Part shown: in pieces, positions 38,544 to 45,820 of the stretch
How positions within the stretch are numbered: position 1 is the first letter of the stretch
Layout: each line of letters starts with the position of its first letter
Assembly (NCBI GenBank): GCA_021775735.1
Contig: JAJFHG010000068.1
Span: 1-64,000, forward strand
Direction of reading: 5' to 3'
DNA: 64,000 bases
Source: Hyphomicrobiaceae bacterium
Lineage (GTDB): Bacteria; Pseudomonadota; Alphaproteobacteria; Rhizobiales; Hyphomicrobiaceae
Notes under the pieces: model-generated
The model's input: the letters and a program-made list of their open reading frames with translations, nothing else
Told to the model about the DNA's origin: nothing
The model's database searches: none
Program-made: the position numbers and the translations under genes

Positions 38544-39577
38544 TAAACCCCAAGGTAGATTTTTGCTCGAAGTACAAAGTCTCTAGCAGTTTCACTTGTC
38601 CAAACCTGATTTGCGCTGAATAGTGGTTTGATCCCGTTTACTTCTTTCCAGTCCCAGAAATCAGAACCCAACAAACGGTTTTGTGAAAATATAGAATTTA
38701 GATAATTCAAACAATTTACGACATCGACGTAGATAGACGTGTTTTGAAAACACTCATATGGACAATTGAACACCAAGCACTCGATCAAGAATGATGCTGT
38801 GTCATCCAACTTCAGTCTAGTCTCAATGGGCAGGTCACCGTCATTTGCCATCTCCTCACGCAGGCTCTTCAAAATCCGTACGACCCTCTTGTAGCGCCTG
38901 CTGACAAGATCGTTTTTGAGACAGCCCATCGTGTAGTGCTGTTCGGGAAAGTTAGTCAGTAGCTGCCCAGTCGTTGTTTGAAGGGCAATACCTTCTGGTG
39001 GATGTTCACGACCGCCGAATATGGTAAGTCGCGGTCCAAAAAGCTGGTAAGTAAATGCAGGCACCACGTCGGCATTAATCTTGACGTCATCATCTTTGTT
39101 AATGTGAATGGCTTTTTCGCCCGGCGTTACTGCCGTTTGACCAAATTCGGCTTCTAGGCAGTCAAATAGGTGGGCCCGAAATTCATCGAAGGTTATGTTT
39201 GCTATAGGGCGTCCCAGCTCTTCAAAGGTTGGAATATCTCCAAGGGGGCCATCGTGGTAGACGACATTCTTGAGGCAGACACACATATCAATGTCGCTGT
39301 CGCGCCTAAGGTTCGTATTGTTGTGGTGACTCCCCTGTGGAATGATCCGCCAATCAGATCTTCCAAAAATGCAGCTTCGATCTAGTGCCTTGCGTATCTT
39401 ACGCTCTGTAGCTCCTATCTCTTCTTCTTCGGTGGGTTTTGCAGGCTTCTGCCAATCCGAAAAACAGCGTTCCCATTTCTCACGTGATTTAGAGGGTGAG
39501 GTGTAGCTACGGAGCGCGTGTGCTAGGGCTGATGATTCAGAAAATATTGGTTGAGGCGGAGGGAAGAGTGCTGCCAT
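38543..39577 (-). CDS. CBASS cyclic-oligonucleotide synthase (CD-NTase)
   Basis: A 344-residue cGAS/DncV-like nucleotidyltransferase. The active-site helix and strand read QGSHHNNT (GS at 82-83) then DSDIDMCVCL (Asp95 and Asp97), with the third metal ligand Asp170 in KINADVVPAF. All three catalytic acids are present. On phage infection such enzymes make cyclic di- or trinucleotides that switch on the effector, here Cap15, 1 base overlapping downstream. There are no cap2/cap3 genes, so it is a minimal two-gene type I system. The start follows GGAG. The exact clade and nucleotide product cannot be told by eye. Confidence 0.9.
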   Translation of the reverse strand: MAALFPPPQPIFSESSALAHALRSYTSPSKSREKWERCFSDWQKPAKPTEEEEIGATERKIRKALDRSCIFGRSDWRIIPQGSHHNNTNLRRDSDIDMCVCLKNVVYHDGPLGDIPTFEELGRPIANITFDEFRAHLFDCLEAEFGQTAVTPGEKAIHINKDDDVKINADVVPAFTYQLFGPRLTIFGGREHPPEGIALQTTTGQLLTNFPEQHYTMGCLKNDLVSRRYKRVVRILKSLREEMANDGDLPIETRLKLDDTASFLIECLVFNCPYECFQNTSIYVDVVNCLNYLNSIFSQNRLLGSDFWDWKEVNGIKPLFSANQVWTSETARDFVLRAKIYLGV

Positions 39578-39637
39578 CCCGTTCTCCGTGATAGGCCTGT
39601 TGATCCATTAGAATAAAAGAAGAACAAAAAACATTGA

Positions 39638-39651
39638 TTCGGTGCCGAATG
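39638..39651. promoter_or_regulatory. Palindrome upstream of the CBASS operon
   Basis: ATTCGG and CCGAAT flank a two-base centre, 61 bases upstream of the CD-NTase start. It is a plausible operator, but no cognate regulator is encoded in the cassette. Confidence 0.3.
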
Positions 39652-39667
39652 TCGAGTGTTAAGTTTG

Positions 39668-39711
39668 CGATATAACTGCAACCAACCATACGGTTGGTTG
39701 CAGTTATATCG
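39668..39711. repeat. Perfect 20-bp inverted repeat containing tRNA-end motif
   Basis: Two perfectly complementary 20-base arms (39668-39687 and 39692-39711) surround ATAC. Each arm includes GCAACCAA or its complement, the same word as the 3' end of tRNA-fMet and the outer repeats of the cassette. A smaller inverted pair, GTTGGTTGC (39814-39822) and GCAACCAAC (39831-39839), lies beside it. The element may be a recombination site or a transcription barrier. Confidence 0.6.
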
Positions 39712-39833
39712 ATCAATTGAGCCAAAAAATTGCCTATAATCCTACCTGAAGCGGATTGGTGATTTTGTTGAAGAATCCGCAGCTTATGTGTATTGGAACG
39801 CGCCTGCGATATCGTTGGTTGCACCCCCCCGCA

Positions 39834-39877
39834 ACCAACAAAAGACGCCCGTCCTCGTGACGGGCTTTTTTGTTGGT
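39834..39877. terminator. Bidirectional terminator, probably the original tRNA-fMet terminator
   Basis: GCCCGTC (39847-39853) and GACGGGC (39859-39865) form the core stem around CTCGT, followed by TTTTTT. Flanking ACCAACAAAA and TTTTGTTGGT extend the pairing and supply T-tracts in both directions. It now also ends the DUF1513 transcript coming from the right. Confidence 0.85.
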
Positions 39878-39941
39878 GGGTGACGTTCGATTAGGCCTGT
39901 TTCAAGGACTCACAAGGACGCGCGTTGCCAAAAGCTGTCGG

Positions 39942-41063
39942 TTACGCAAACACACGCACGTGGTTGTCAAACGCAATGCCGTTGACGGCGTGCGTCTTTT
40001 CTAGACCAGTTTCTGCACCCGCGTGACACAGCAGACCGTCTCCTGAACTAACGACAAAGCCTGTGTCTTTTAGGGCTGCAATGCCGGAGGCATCTTTGAT
40101 TTGTGTTTGTCGCCATGTGCCAGGCGAATTGATATCAAAATAGACGATCTTGCCCGCCCGTGGCGCGGAAGCTGCAAGCCAGCGCCCATCTCCACTGAGG
40201 GCGACGGATCCAATGTAAACGCGAAGCTGTGCCGACACGTCTTGTGCACCATCGAGCAGGCTTAGTGGTTTATCGACACCTGCTGTTCCAACCAATCCGG
40301 GAGCGGCATTGCGACGCCCTTCCCACTGCCCGCCAAACCATACATCTCCGTTTTGATTGGCAGTGAGGTGACGTATTGAGAGCTGGTGGTTGTCTTGCGG
40401 TAGCGTGTGCCGCGTCATGAGATCACCGGTCGCGGCATCAATAAAGCACAGTGACGGTTTCATTGTGGTGACGTTGAGTTTGGTTCGACCACTTTCAGGA
40501 TGGGTTTCGATGCCACCATTGGCGACCACGAGCGTTTTTCCATCCTCCAACAAAAGCATATCGTGGGGGCCAAGCCCGTGACTCTCAAACTCACCTATGC
40601 GTGCAAATTTATCTGATGCATCGTAAATGCCTATCAGCCCGCGCGCATTGTCGAAGTCGTTTTCTGTTGCAAAGAGGAGGCGACCATCCAGTGAGAATGT
40701 GCCGTGGCCGTAGAAATGCCGATCGCTTGGCGGCGTAAAAACGGTTGGAGCTGTAGCGTTTTGTAGATTGAAGGCGAGCGCGAATCTGCCCGGTCGGCGG
40801 GCAAAGGCCACCACGTCGCCTGTTGGACGATAAAGAGCAACATCATGGCCGCGCCCATTGAGTGGGATTGATCGGATGATCTCACCATCGGGTGTCAGGA
40901 CGAGCAGAGAAAACCCGCCATCAGCCCGTCGACAGGCTGCAATTAGGAGGGTCTTTTGGTCGGCGGCAAACGCGTCAGATGCGGGCAGCGGCCACAGAGC
41001 TGACGCCATGCTCAACGATGAACCAACTATGAATTGACGTCGATCAATCACCATCAAGCTCAT
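39942..41063 (-). CDS. Tat-exported DUF1513 beta-propeller-like protein
   Basis: A 373-residue protein with a twin-arginine signal ([17 protein letters not shown]) and repeated strand patterns such as GRGHDVALYRPTGDVVAFARRPG, HFYGHGTFSLDGRLLFATEND (split across about residues 70-140) and LGPHDMLLLEDGKTLVVANGG. DUF1513 proteins are periplasmic, propeller-like, and occur in operons with imelysins and a di-haem oxidoreductase that are linked to iron uptake. It overlaps the imelysin stop by 20 bases and is last in its operon. Confidence 0.82.
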   Translation of the reverse strand: MSLMVIDRRQFIVGSSLSMASALWPLPASDAFAADQKTLLIAACRRADGGFSLLVLTPDGEIIRSIPLNGRGHDVALYRPTGDVVAFARRPGRFALAFNLQNATAPTVFTPPSDRHFYGHGTFSLDGRLLFATENDFDNARGLIGIYDASDKFARIGEFESHGLGPHDMLLLEDGKTLVVANGGIETHPESGRTKLNVTTMKPSLCFIDAATGDLMTRHTLPQDNHQLSIRHLTANQNGDVWFGGQWEGRRNAAPGLVGTAGVDKPLSLLDGAQDVSAQLRVYIGSVALSGDGRWLAASAPRAGKIVYFDINSPGTWRQTQIKDASGIAALKDTGFVVSSGDGLLCHAGAETGLEKTHAVNGIAFDNHVRVFA

Positions 41064-42189
41064 TAAAACCTATAGTCAAACCAGCACCAGGAGCAATTTG
41101 ACGACCAATGATTTGGCGTAGGCTGTTTGTATAAAAACGCAGTTGGCGCAGATCAAATGGTTTGAGGCCGCCTGGGAAACCATCCTTGGAGGTTGGGATG
41201 TCAATGCTTGCAGCACGTTGTTTGAGAATTCTGCAGGCGTCTGGCAGCCATGTCTTGATCCAGGGCTTGTCTGTTGGAGTGAAGACCCCAAGGTCAAGAA
41301 CGTTTAACAGCTCACAGGTTCCCTCAACCGATGCGCGGAGATATTGCGTTGCAAGGCCGGACCGAAAGTAGGGCAAACGAGCCGCTTTGCCTTTCCCCGC
41401 TACGAGGTTTTGCAGAACAAGAACCTGTTGTTCCCGAATGATTTGAAAGCCAATCAAAACTGATTTTACAAGGTCTGTCATTGCAGCGCTGTATTTGGTT
41501 TCATCACCATTAGGATTTTGCACAAGCCACGCCGCACGCCATTCTTTCTCTGCGCCCCAGTCTGTCTTGATGGCTTTTGTGATTGCCATCACATTGTTGG
41601 CGATGGCTACAGCAAGCTGGCATCGGTAGTTTTCTAATGATGATGCGGCGGCGCCTACCTCAATTTTTTTGTCAAGCAGCATGTCGAGCGCCGAAAGCCC
41701 CTGAATGGCGACACTTTGCTCCCTGAGTACACCAGGTATCAGAAGTGCCGCGTCCTGCCGGCCTTGAACCGTCTTCAATTGACGCCAAACAATACTGCGT
41801 GGATCGGGCCAAAACGAGATCCGTTGCGAACGTGCATTTGCAGCGATCGGTCCAAAACGCAGATGTGACACCGCGGCCCAGGCCGAAACAGTGCTTGCAA
41901 ACGAACGGCGCAGTTGTGCCCGATCCTTGTCTCGTCCTCGCTTGCAAAACAGTGACGTATCGTTTGCCAAAGTCTCTGCTGAGGTCACCAGAGTACTCAG
42001 GCGGGGACGTATATGGCCATCAATTGCTGCGGTAATGCGTTTAATCTGCTGCGCTTCACGTGAAGCTACGTCTTTTGTATCGCTCGGCGCGGCTTGGGCC
42101 GGACCTGCCAACAACAAAATCAGACCAAACCCAGTTGAGATGGTGATAGCGGCAGCTTGAGACCATTGCCGACACGTCCATCTAGCCAT
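41044..42189 (-). CDS. Imelysin-family periplasmic protein (M75), second copy
   Basis: A 381-residue protein with a signal peptide ending GPAQAA and the helical imelysin fold. The GxHxxE motif typical of ICMP/IrpA imelysins is not obvious; the equivalent region reads [12 protein letters not shown], as in the shorter second imelysin of these operons. Imelysins bind or present iron at the periplasm. The start overlaps the bacterioferritin stop by eight bases; an ATG four codons earlier is equally possible. Confidence 0.78.
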   Translation of the reverse strand: MARWTCRQWSQAAAITISTGFGLILLLAGPAQAAPSDTKDVASREAQQIKRITAAIDGHIRPRLSTLVTSAETLANDTSLFCKRGRDKDRAQLRRSFASTVSAWAAVSHLRFGPIAANARSQRISFWPDPRSIVWRQLKTVQGRQDAALLIPGVLREQSVAIQGLSALDMLLDKKIEVGAAASSLENYRCQLAVAIANNVMAITKAIKTDWGAEKEWRAAWLVQNPNGDETKYSAAMTDLVKSVLIGFQIIREQQVLVLQNLVAGKGKAARLPYFRSGLATQYLRASVEGTCELLNVLDLGVFTPTDKPWIKTWLPDACRILKQRAASIDIPTSKDGFPGGLKPFDLRQLRFYTNSLRQIIGRQIAPGAGLTIGFNELDGD

Positions 42190-42673
42190 CTTCTGATGCA
42201 TCGGCAGATGTAGCGTTGAGCTGGCCGTAGTTCTTGACACCAATCTTTTCTAACAAATCGAGTTGCGTCTCGAGGAAATCAATGTGTCCCTCTTCGTCTT
42301 TTAAGAGCTCTTCAAAAAGCTTCATAGAGACATAATCTTCTTTCGTGCGGCATAGAGCGCGACTTTTTCCATAGTGCTCTTTTGCTACATGCTCACCTTT
42401 TAAGTCACATTCGAGCACTTCTTTGATGTCTTGTCCGATCATCAAAGGCGCAACCTCTTGTAAGTTAGGGTGACCTTCCAAAAAGATGATCCGTTCAATA
42501 ATCTTGTCGGCGTGCTGCATTTCTTCAATCGATTCAGCACGCTCTTTGGCTGCAAGCTTTGAATAACCCCAGTCGTCCAGCATTCTATAGTGGACCCAAT
42601 ACTGGTTGACGGCTCCAAGTTCGAGTTTAAGGGCTTCATTCAATGCTTCAATGACAGCTGTATCACCCTTCAC
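42182..42673 (-). CDS. bfr: Bacterioferritin
   Basis: A 163-residue haem-containing ferritin starting at GTG after GGGAG. The di-iron ligands Glu18, Glu51, His54 and the later E-E-x-H pair in [10 protein letters not shown] are present, as is haem ligand Met52 in [13 protein letters not shown]. It stores iron as a mineral core in a 24-mer. Its location in an operon with imelysin and DUF1513 genes directly links periplasmic iron capture to storage. Confidence 0.95.
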   Translation of the reverse strand: MKGDTAVIEALNEALKLELGAVNQYWVHYRMLDDWGYSKLAAKERAESIEEMQHADKIIERIIFLEGHPNLQEVAPLMIGQDIKEVLECDLKGEHVAKEHYGKSRALCRTKEDYVSMKLFEELLKDEEGHIDFLETQLDLLEKIGVKNYGQLNATSADASEDG

Positions 42674-42721
42674 GTTTCGTACTCCCTGGCAATTTGATCA
42701 GACACAAATATCTATGACAGC

Positions 42722-42733
42722 TAAGTTAACTTA
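42722..42733. promoter_or_regulatory. Palindromic operator candidate upstream of bfr
   Basis: TAAGTTAACTTA is a perfect 12-base palindrome 49 bases before the bfr start, in the only sizeable gap (87 bases) of the operon. It may be the binding site of an iron regulator at a bfr-specific promoter; that is inference. Confidence 0.3.
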
Positions 42734-42760
42734 ACGGTCGCAAAATTGAAATGTAAAATT

Positions 42761-43084
42761 CTAACCAACCCGCGTGAGGGGCTCAACGTTATGTTGGTCG
42801 GAAGCCACGCGTTGTGCCGTTCCGCGAGGCACCAAGCGAAGTAATTTCCCTCTGACTTCAGCTCCCTTTTGGGGGCAGATCTCGCCCCGCTCCATGAGCA
42901 CGGTCATTTTGGCATAAATGGTCTCAACAGCCAGAGGTGCGCAACCACAGCATTTCATTTTTTTCTGCAGATGACGGAAGACAATACCTGGCGTTGGAAT
43001 GAGTGCATCGGGCTCACTTAGAATTTCGACAAGTGCCGATTCAACATCATGGTCTGAGATCACCTTGCAGGAACATATAATCAT
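42761..43084 (-). CDS. Bacterioferritin-associated ferredoxin-like protein, extended
   Basis: A 107-residue protein starting MIICSCKVISDHDV, the BFD-like fold opening, with further cysteines in MKCCGCAPLAVETIY. The four candidate [2Fe-2S] ligands are Cys4, Cys6 and two of the CCGC set. Bfd (about 64 residues) reduces and releases iron from bacterioferritin; here the segment between cysteine pairs is longer and a basic tail of about 35 residues is added. It sits directly upstream of bfr. Confidence 0.7.
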   Translation of the reverse strand: MIICSCKVISDHDVESALVEILSEPDALIPTPGIVFRHLQKKMKCCGCAPLAVETIYAKMTVLMERGEICPQKGAEVRGKLLRLVPRGTAQRVASDQHNVEPLTRVG

Positions 43085-43602
43085 TGAACATACCCCGTTG
43101 CTGGAGGATTGCTCAGGGCGGCAGCGTTTACGATATAATTCGGTGATAAGACTTGATCGACAGCGACCAATGTCATTGCAAAGCTCTCGGATTGATCAAC
43201 GACCGGCTCGACGCCTGAATTTTCGATGAGAGCAAAAGCACACGCGCGCATCGCCGGGCAGGTCTTATGTTGACAGGCCGCAATCATCGCGATGGCTAAG
43301 CATTCATCTTTACAAAAACCGGGACAGGTGTCGGGATTAACTTCAATATCGCGGGCTGCAGAACTCGCAACGGCACGCACCCACATTGACAATTCAGAGA
43401 CGGCAGCTTGAGCTGAACGTGGCCCTAACAGGCTCACATAAAGTTGCCAGGCCTTCTCCCAGCACGATACGTCACCGGTTTTGCAACCTGATAACCAAAG
43501 TCGAAATCCGACGCCGACAAGACGTGCTGTTGGTGAGATTTTTGGTCGGTTACGCTGATGCAGCGCAGTTGGACCGAAACGCCCGTCATGGCGTTCTGAC
43601 AT
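43081..43602 (-). CDS. Cysteine-rich protein of unknown function, first in the iron-storage operon
   Basis: A 173-residue protein whose ATG follows GGAG at seven bases and whose stop overlaps the Bfd-like start. Eight cysteines are present, six of them in a short stretch: TCPGFCKDECLAIAMIAACQ (about residues 95-115) and HKTCPAMRACAF. No signal peptide is seen. The spacing suggests metal or cluster binding, as in small Cys-rich helical metal-storage proteins, but no family is recognised. Confidence 0.6.
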   Translation of the reverse strand: MSERHDGRFGPTALHQRNRPKISPTARLVGVGFRLWLSGCKTGDVSCWEKAWQLYVSLLGPRSAQAAVSELSMWVRAVASSAARDIEVNPDTCPGFCKDECLAIAMIAACQHKTCPAMRACAFALIENSGVEPVVDQSESFAMTLVAVDQVLSPNYIVNAAALSNPPATGYVQ

Positions 43603-43703
43603 GATGCTCTCCAATCATCGAGGTTCAAGGCCCCGCAAAGGATGGCTATAAGTATTGCGCTCAAAAAAGCCGCGTAGGGGTTCAAACAACAGGTATGTGC
43701 ATC

Positions 43704-43716
43704 GTCTTGTCAAGAC
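43704..43716. promoter_or_regulatory. Palindrome upstream of the iron-storage operon
   Basis: GTCTTGTCAAGAC (six-base arms around one T) lies between the Rrf2 gene and the start of the minus-strand operon, about 100 bases before its first ATG. It is a candidate operator, possibly for the neighbouring Rrf2 regulator. Confidence 0.35.
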
Positions 43717-43775
43717 AAAACCTGCACACGCGACCCAACTTAAAACTATTCTAATTACAAGGCTGTTACGCTCGT

Positions 43776-44270
43776 CTAAGACCGTGTTGCGGGACTTCGT
43801 GACGTGTTGGTTTTGCGTGGTTTTACAGGCGGCAATACCCGACTGGACTTTCTTTTTGACGGCTTTTTATTTTGTGACCTGGATTTACGAGGCGTTTTTA
43901 TAAGGTCGGCCAGTGTTTGCCCGTCTAAGACCTCCAGAAACGCGGAGAATGCATCGTCAACGAGGGCGTCAAAGCCATCGTTAGGCTGCCGAAGGGGAAA
44001 CTTCATATCTCCAAGCCCGGCTTCAATTTCACGCACAACCGTGCCGATATAAATTTCTTCAGCGGGCAGCGCCAAACGCACGCCTCCATTGCGTCCACGG
44101 GTACTTTGCAAAAAACCTGCACGCGTCAAGATGTGTAAAATTTTGACCGTATTTTGCGGGCTAAGACCCAACTCAACGGCAAGATCACCCGCTTTTTTCA
44201 GGTTTTTTCCATCATGTGCGCAGGCACTCAAAATACGAACAGCGTGATTGGTTATCTTATTAAGGCGCAT
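43776..44270 (-). CDS. Rrf2-family regulator lacking Fe-S cysteines
   Basis: A 164-residue protein with the Rrf2 winged helix (MRLNKITNHAVRILSACA...NTVKILHILTRAGFLQSTRGRNGG, quoted as two short segments) most like RirA/NsrR. Those regulators hold a [Fe-S] cluster with three cysteines after the wing, roughly at residues 90-105. Here that region reads GDMKFPLRQPNDGFDALVDD with none, and the whole protein has one Cys (17). A basic tail of about 40 residues (KPSKRKSSRVLPPVKPRK) replaces the usual end. It lies between two divergent iron transcription units and probably controls them. Confidence 0.8.
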   Translation of the reverse strand: MRLNKITNHAVRILSACAHDGKNLKKAGDLAVELGLSPQNTVKILHILTRAGFLQSTRGRNGGVRLALPAEEIYIGTVVREIEAGLGDMKFPLRQPNDGFDALVDDAFSAFLEVLDGQTLADLIKTPRKSRSQNKKPSKRKSSRVLPPVKPRKTNTSRSPATRS

Positions 44271-44391
44271 GATCTCATCTTTTGTCAGGCACTTAGATTG
44301 TGACAATAACACTGACCGCAGGCTTGTTCCAGGAGGGGTTACCGCCTAAGCACATTGCGTTGCGAGGTCACTGTGCCGCTCACCATGATAC

Positions 44392-44419
44392 TTGACTCTA
44401 AAAGTAGGGAATAGATAGT
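44392..44419 (+). promoter_or_regulatory. Putative promoter of the imelysin-porin-oxidoreductase operon
   Basis: TTGACT (44392-44397) and GATAGT (44414-44419) are 16 bases apart, placing the start near 44426, just before the inverted repeat at 44435. Confidence 0.4.
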
Positions 44420-44434
44420 TTGCTGGCAAGGTCT

Positions 44435-44473
44435 GCAATATCCAATTTTGCATCGCGACCAATTGGATATTGC
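44435..44473 (+). promoter_or_regulatory. Perfect 13-bp inverted repeat in the imelysin leader
   Basis: GCAATATCCAATT (44435-44447) and AATTGGATATTGC (44461-44473) are exactly complementary around a 13-base spacer. A second hairpin, TCAGGG/CCCTGA (44492-44510), precedes the ribosome site GGAG. The first could be an operator over two helical turns or a leader RNA stem. It is the clearest candidate for iron-dependent control of this operon. Confidence 0.5.
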
Positions 44474-44526
44474 CCCTTAAGCACACTCTACTCAGGGCCT
44501 TGAACCCTGATGATTGGAGAAGACAG

Positions 44527-45813
44527 ATGATTCAACGACTAAACAAGTTCGCGTTGTTTCTCGCGCTTGGACTTACAATTGCAGGTGCTGCAAGCGTCAT
44601 CACAGCAAGCGCAAAAACAACTGCACGGGATGTTGCGCAAACATACTCTAATATTGCTCTGGCTGGTTACCAGGACTCACTGACCAGCGCTCAAGCCCTA
44701 CGTGGAAAAATCGCAGACTTTGTTGCGCACCCGACGCAAGACAGCCTGTCGGCAGCGCGAACAGCATGGATTGCAGCGCGTGTGCCCTATATGCAAACGG
44801 AAGCCTTTCGTTTTGGCAACAAGATTGTTGATGACTGGGAGGGCAAGGTCAATGCCTGGCCTCTGGATGAAGGTTTGATCGACTATGTTGATGGCGTCTA
44901 CGGTGCAGAACATCCAGAGAATGCGCTTTATGTCTCTAACGTCATCGCCAATACATCGCTGAAAATCTCTGGCAAAAATGTTGATACGTCGAAAATTACA
45001 AAAGAATTTTTAAGCGACTCGTTACATGAGGCGGGTGGCGTCGAAGCAAATGTTGCAACGGGCTACCATGCTATTGAATTTTTGCTTTGGGGACAGGATT
45101 TGAACGGGACTGGTCCCGGTGCTGGCAAGCGTCCGGCGACAGACTTTGATCTCAAAAATTGTACGGGCGGAAATTGTGATCGTCGCGTCGCTTATCTTCA
45201 GACTGCTACCGATCTTTTGATTGATGATCTCAAATATATGGTCGCGCAGTGGTCGGACGCTGGTGGCGCACGCGCTGACCTTGCCAAGATTTCTCAACGC
45301 GATTTGCTGGCGACCATTTTTACAGGTCTTGGTTCGCTATCGTACGGTGAAATGGCGGGTGAACGCGTCAAGCTCGGTTTGATGCTGCATGATCCGGAAG
45401 AAGAGCATGACTGCTTCTCCGATAACACGCACAATTCTCACTACTACGACATTGTTGGCATCCAGAACGTTTACACTGGGACGTACACACGAACGGATGG
45501 CTCAAAGGTTTCGGGCGCAAGCCTGTCTGATGTCGTCCGCGAGGCCTCATCAGAGACGGATGCAAAAATCCGCACTGCATTGGAGCAAAGTGTTGCAAAA
45601 GCTGGAGCACTTAAAACACGCGCCGAAACAACAGAAGCCTATGACCAAATGCTTGCGCAGGGTAACGCTGCGGGCAACGCTGCGATTATGGCTGTCGTCG
45701 AAAGCCTCGTGGCACAAACCAAAGCGTTTGAGTCCGCTTTGGCTGTGTTGAAGCTCGATCCCATTGCATTCGAAGGGTCTGACAGCCTCGATAATCCCAA
45801 CGCAGTGGATTAG
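44527..45813 (+). CDS. Imelysin-family iron-uptake protein (IrpA/M75)
   Basis: A 428-residue protein starting at the ATG after GGAG. A signal peptide (FALFLALGLTIAGAASVITASA) leads into two helical imelysin repeats: RVPYMQTEAFRFGN, DDWEGKVNAWPLDEGLIDYV and GYHAIEFLLWGQDLNGTGPG, which holds the GxHxxE motif proposed to bind metal. Proteins of this type are made under iron limitation and sit in the periplasm or outer membrane. It begins an operon with a porin and a di-haem oxidoreductase. Confidence 0.9.
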   Translation: MIQRLNKFALFLALGLTIAGAASVITASAKTTARDVAQTYSNIALAGYQDSLTSAQALRGKIADFVAHPTQDSLSAARTAWIAARVPYMQTEAFRFGNKIVDDWEGKVNAWPLDEGLIDYVDGVYGAEHPENALYVSNVIANTSLKISGKNVDTSKITKEFLSDSLHEAGGVEANVATGYHAIEFLLWGQDLNGTGPGAGKRPATDFDLKNCTGGNCDRRVAYLQTATDLLIDDLKYMVAQWSDAGGARADLAKISQRDLLATIFTGLGSLSYGEMAGERVKLGLMLHDPEEEHDCFSDNTHNSHYYDIVGIQNVYTGTYTRTDGSKVSGASLSDVVREASSETDAKIRTALEQSVAKAGALKTRAETTEAYDQMLAQGNAAGNAAIMAVVESLVAQTKAFESALAVLKLDPIAFEGSDSLDNPNAVD

Positions 45814-45820
45814 AAATGAC

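Noticed and set aside
39537-39824. Minus-strand frame of 95 codons covering the cassette palindrome
   Set aside because: It overlaps the CD-NTase start and runs through a perfect inverted repeat, with no ribosome site or protein-like pattern.
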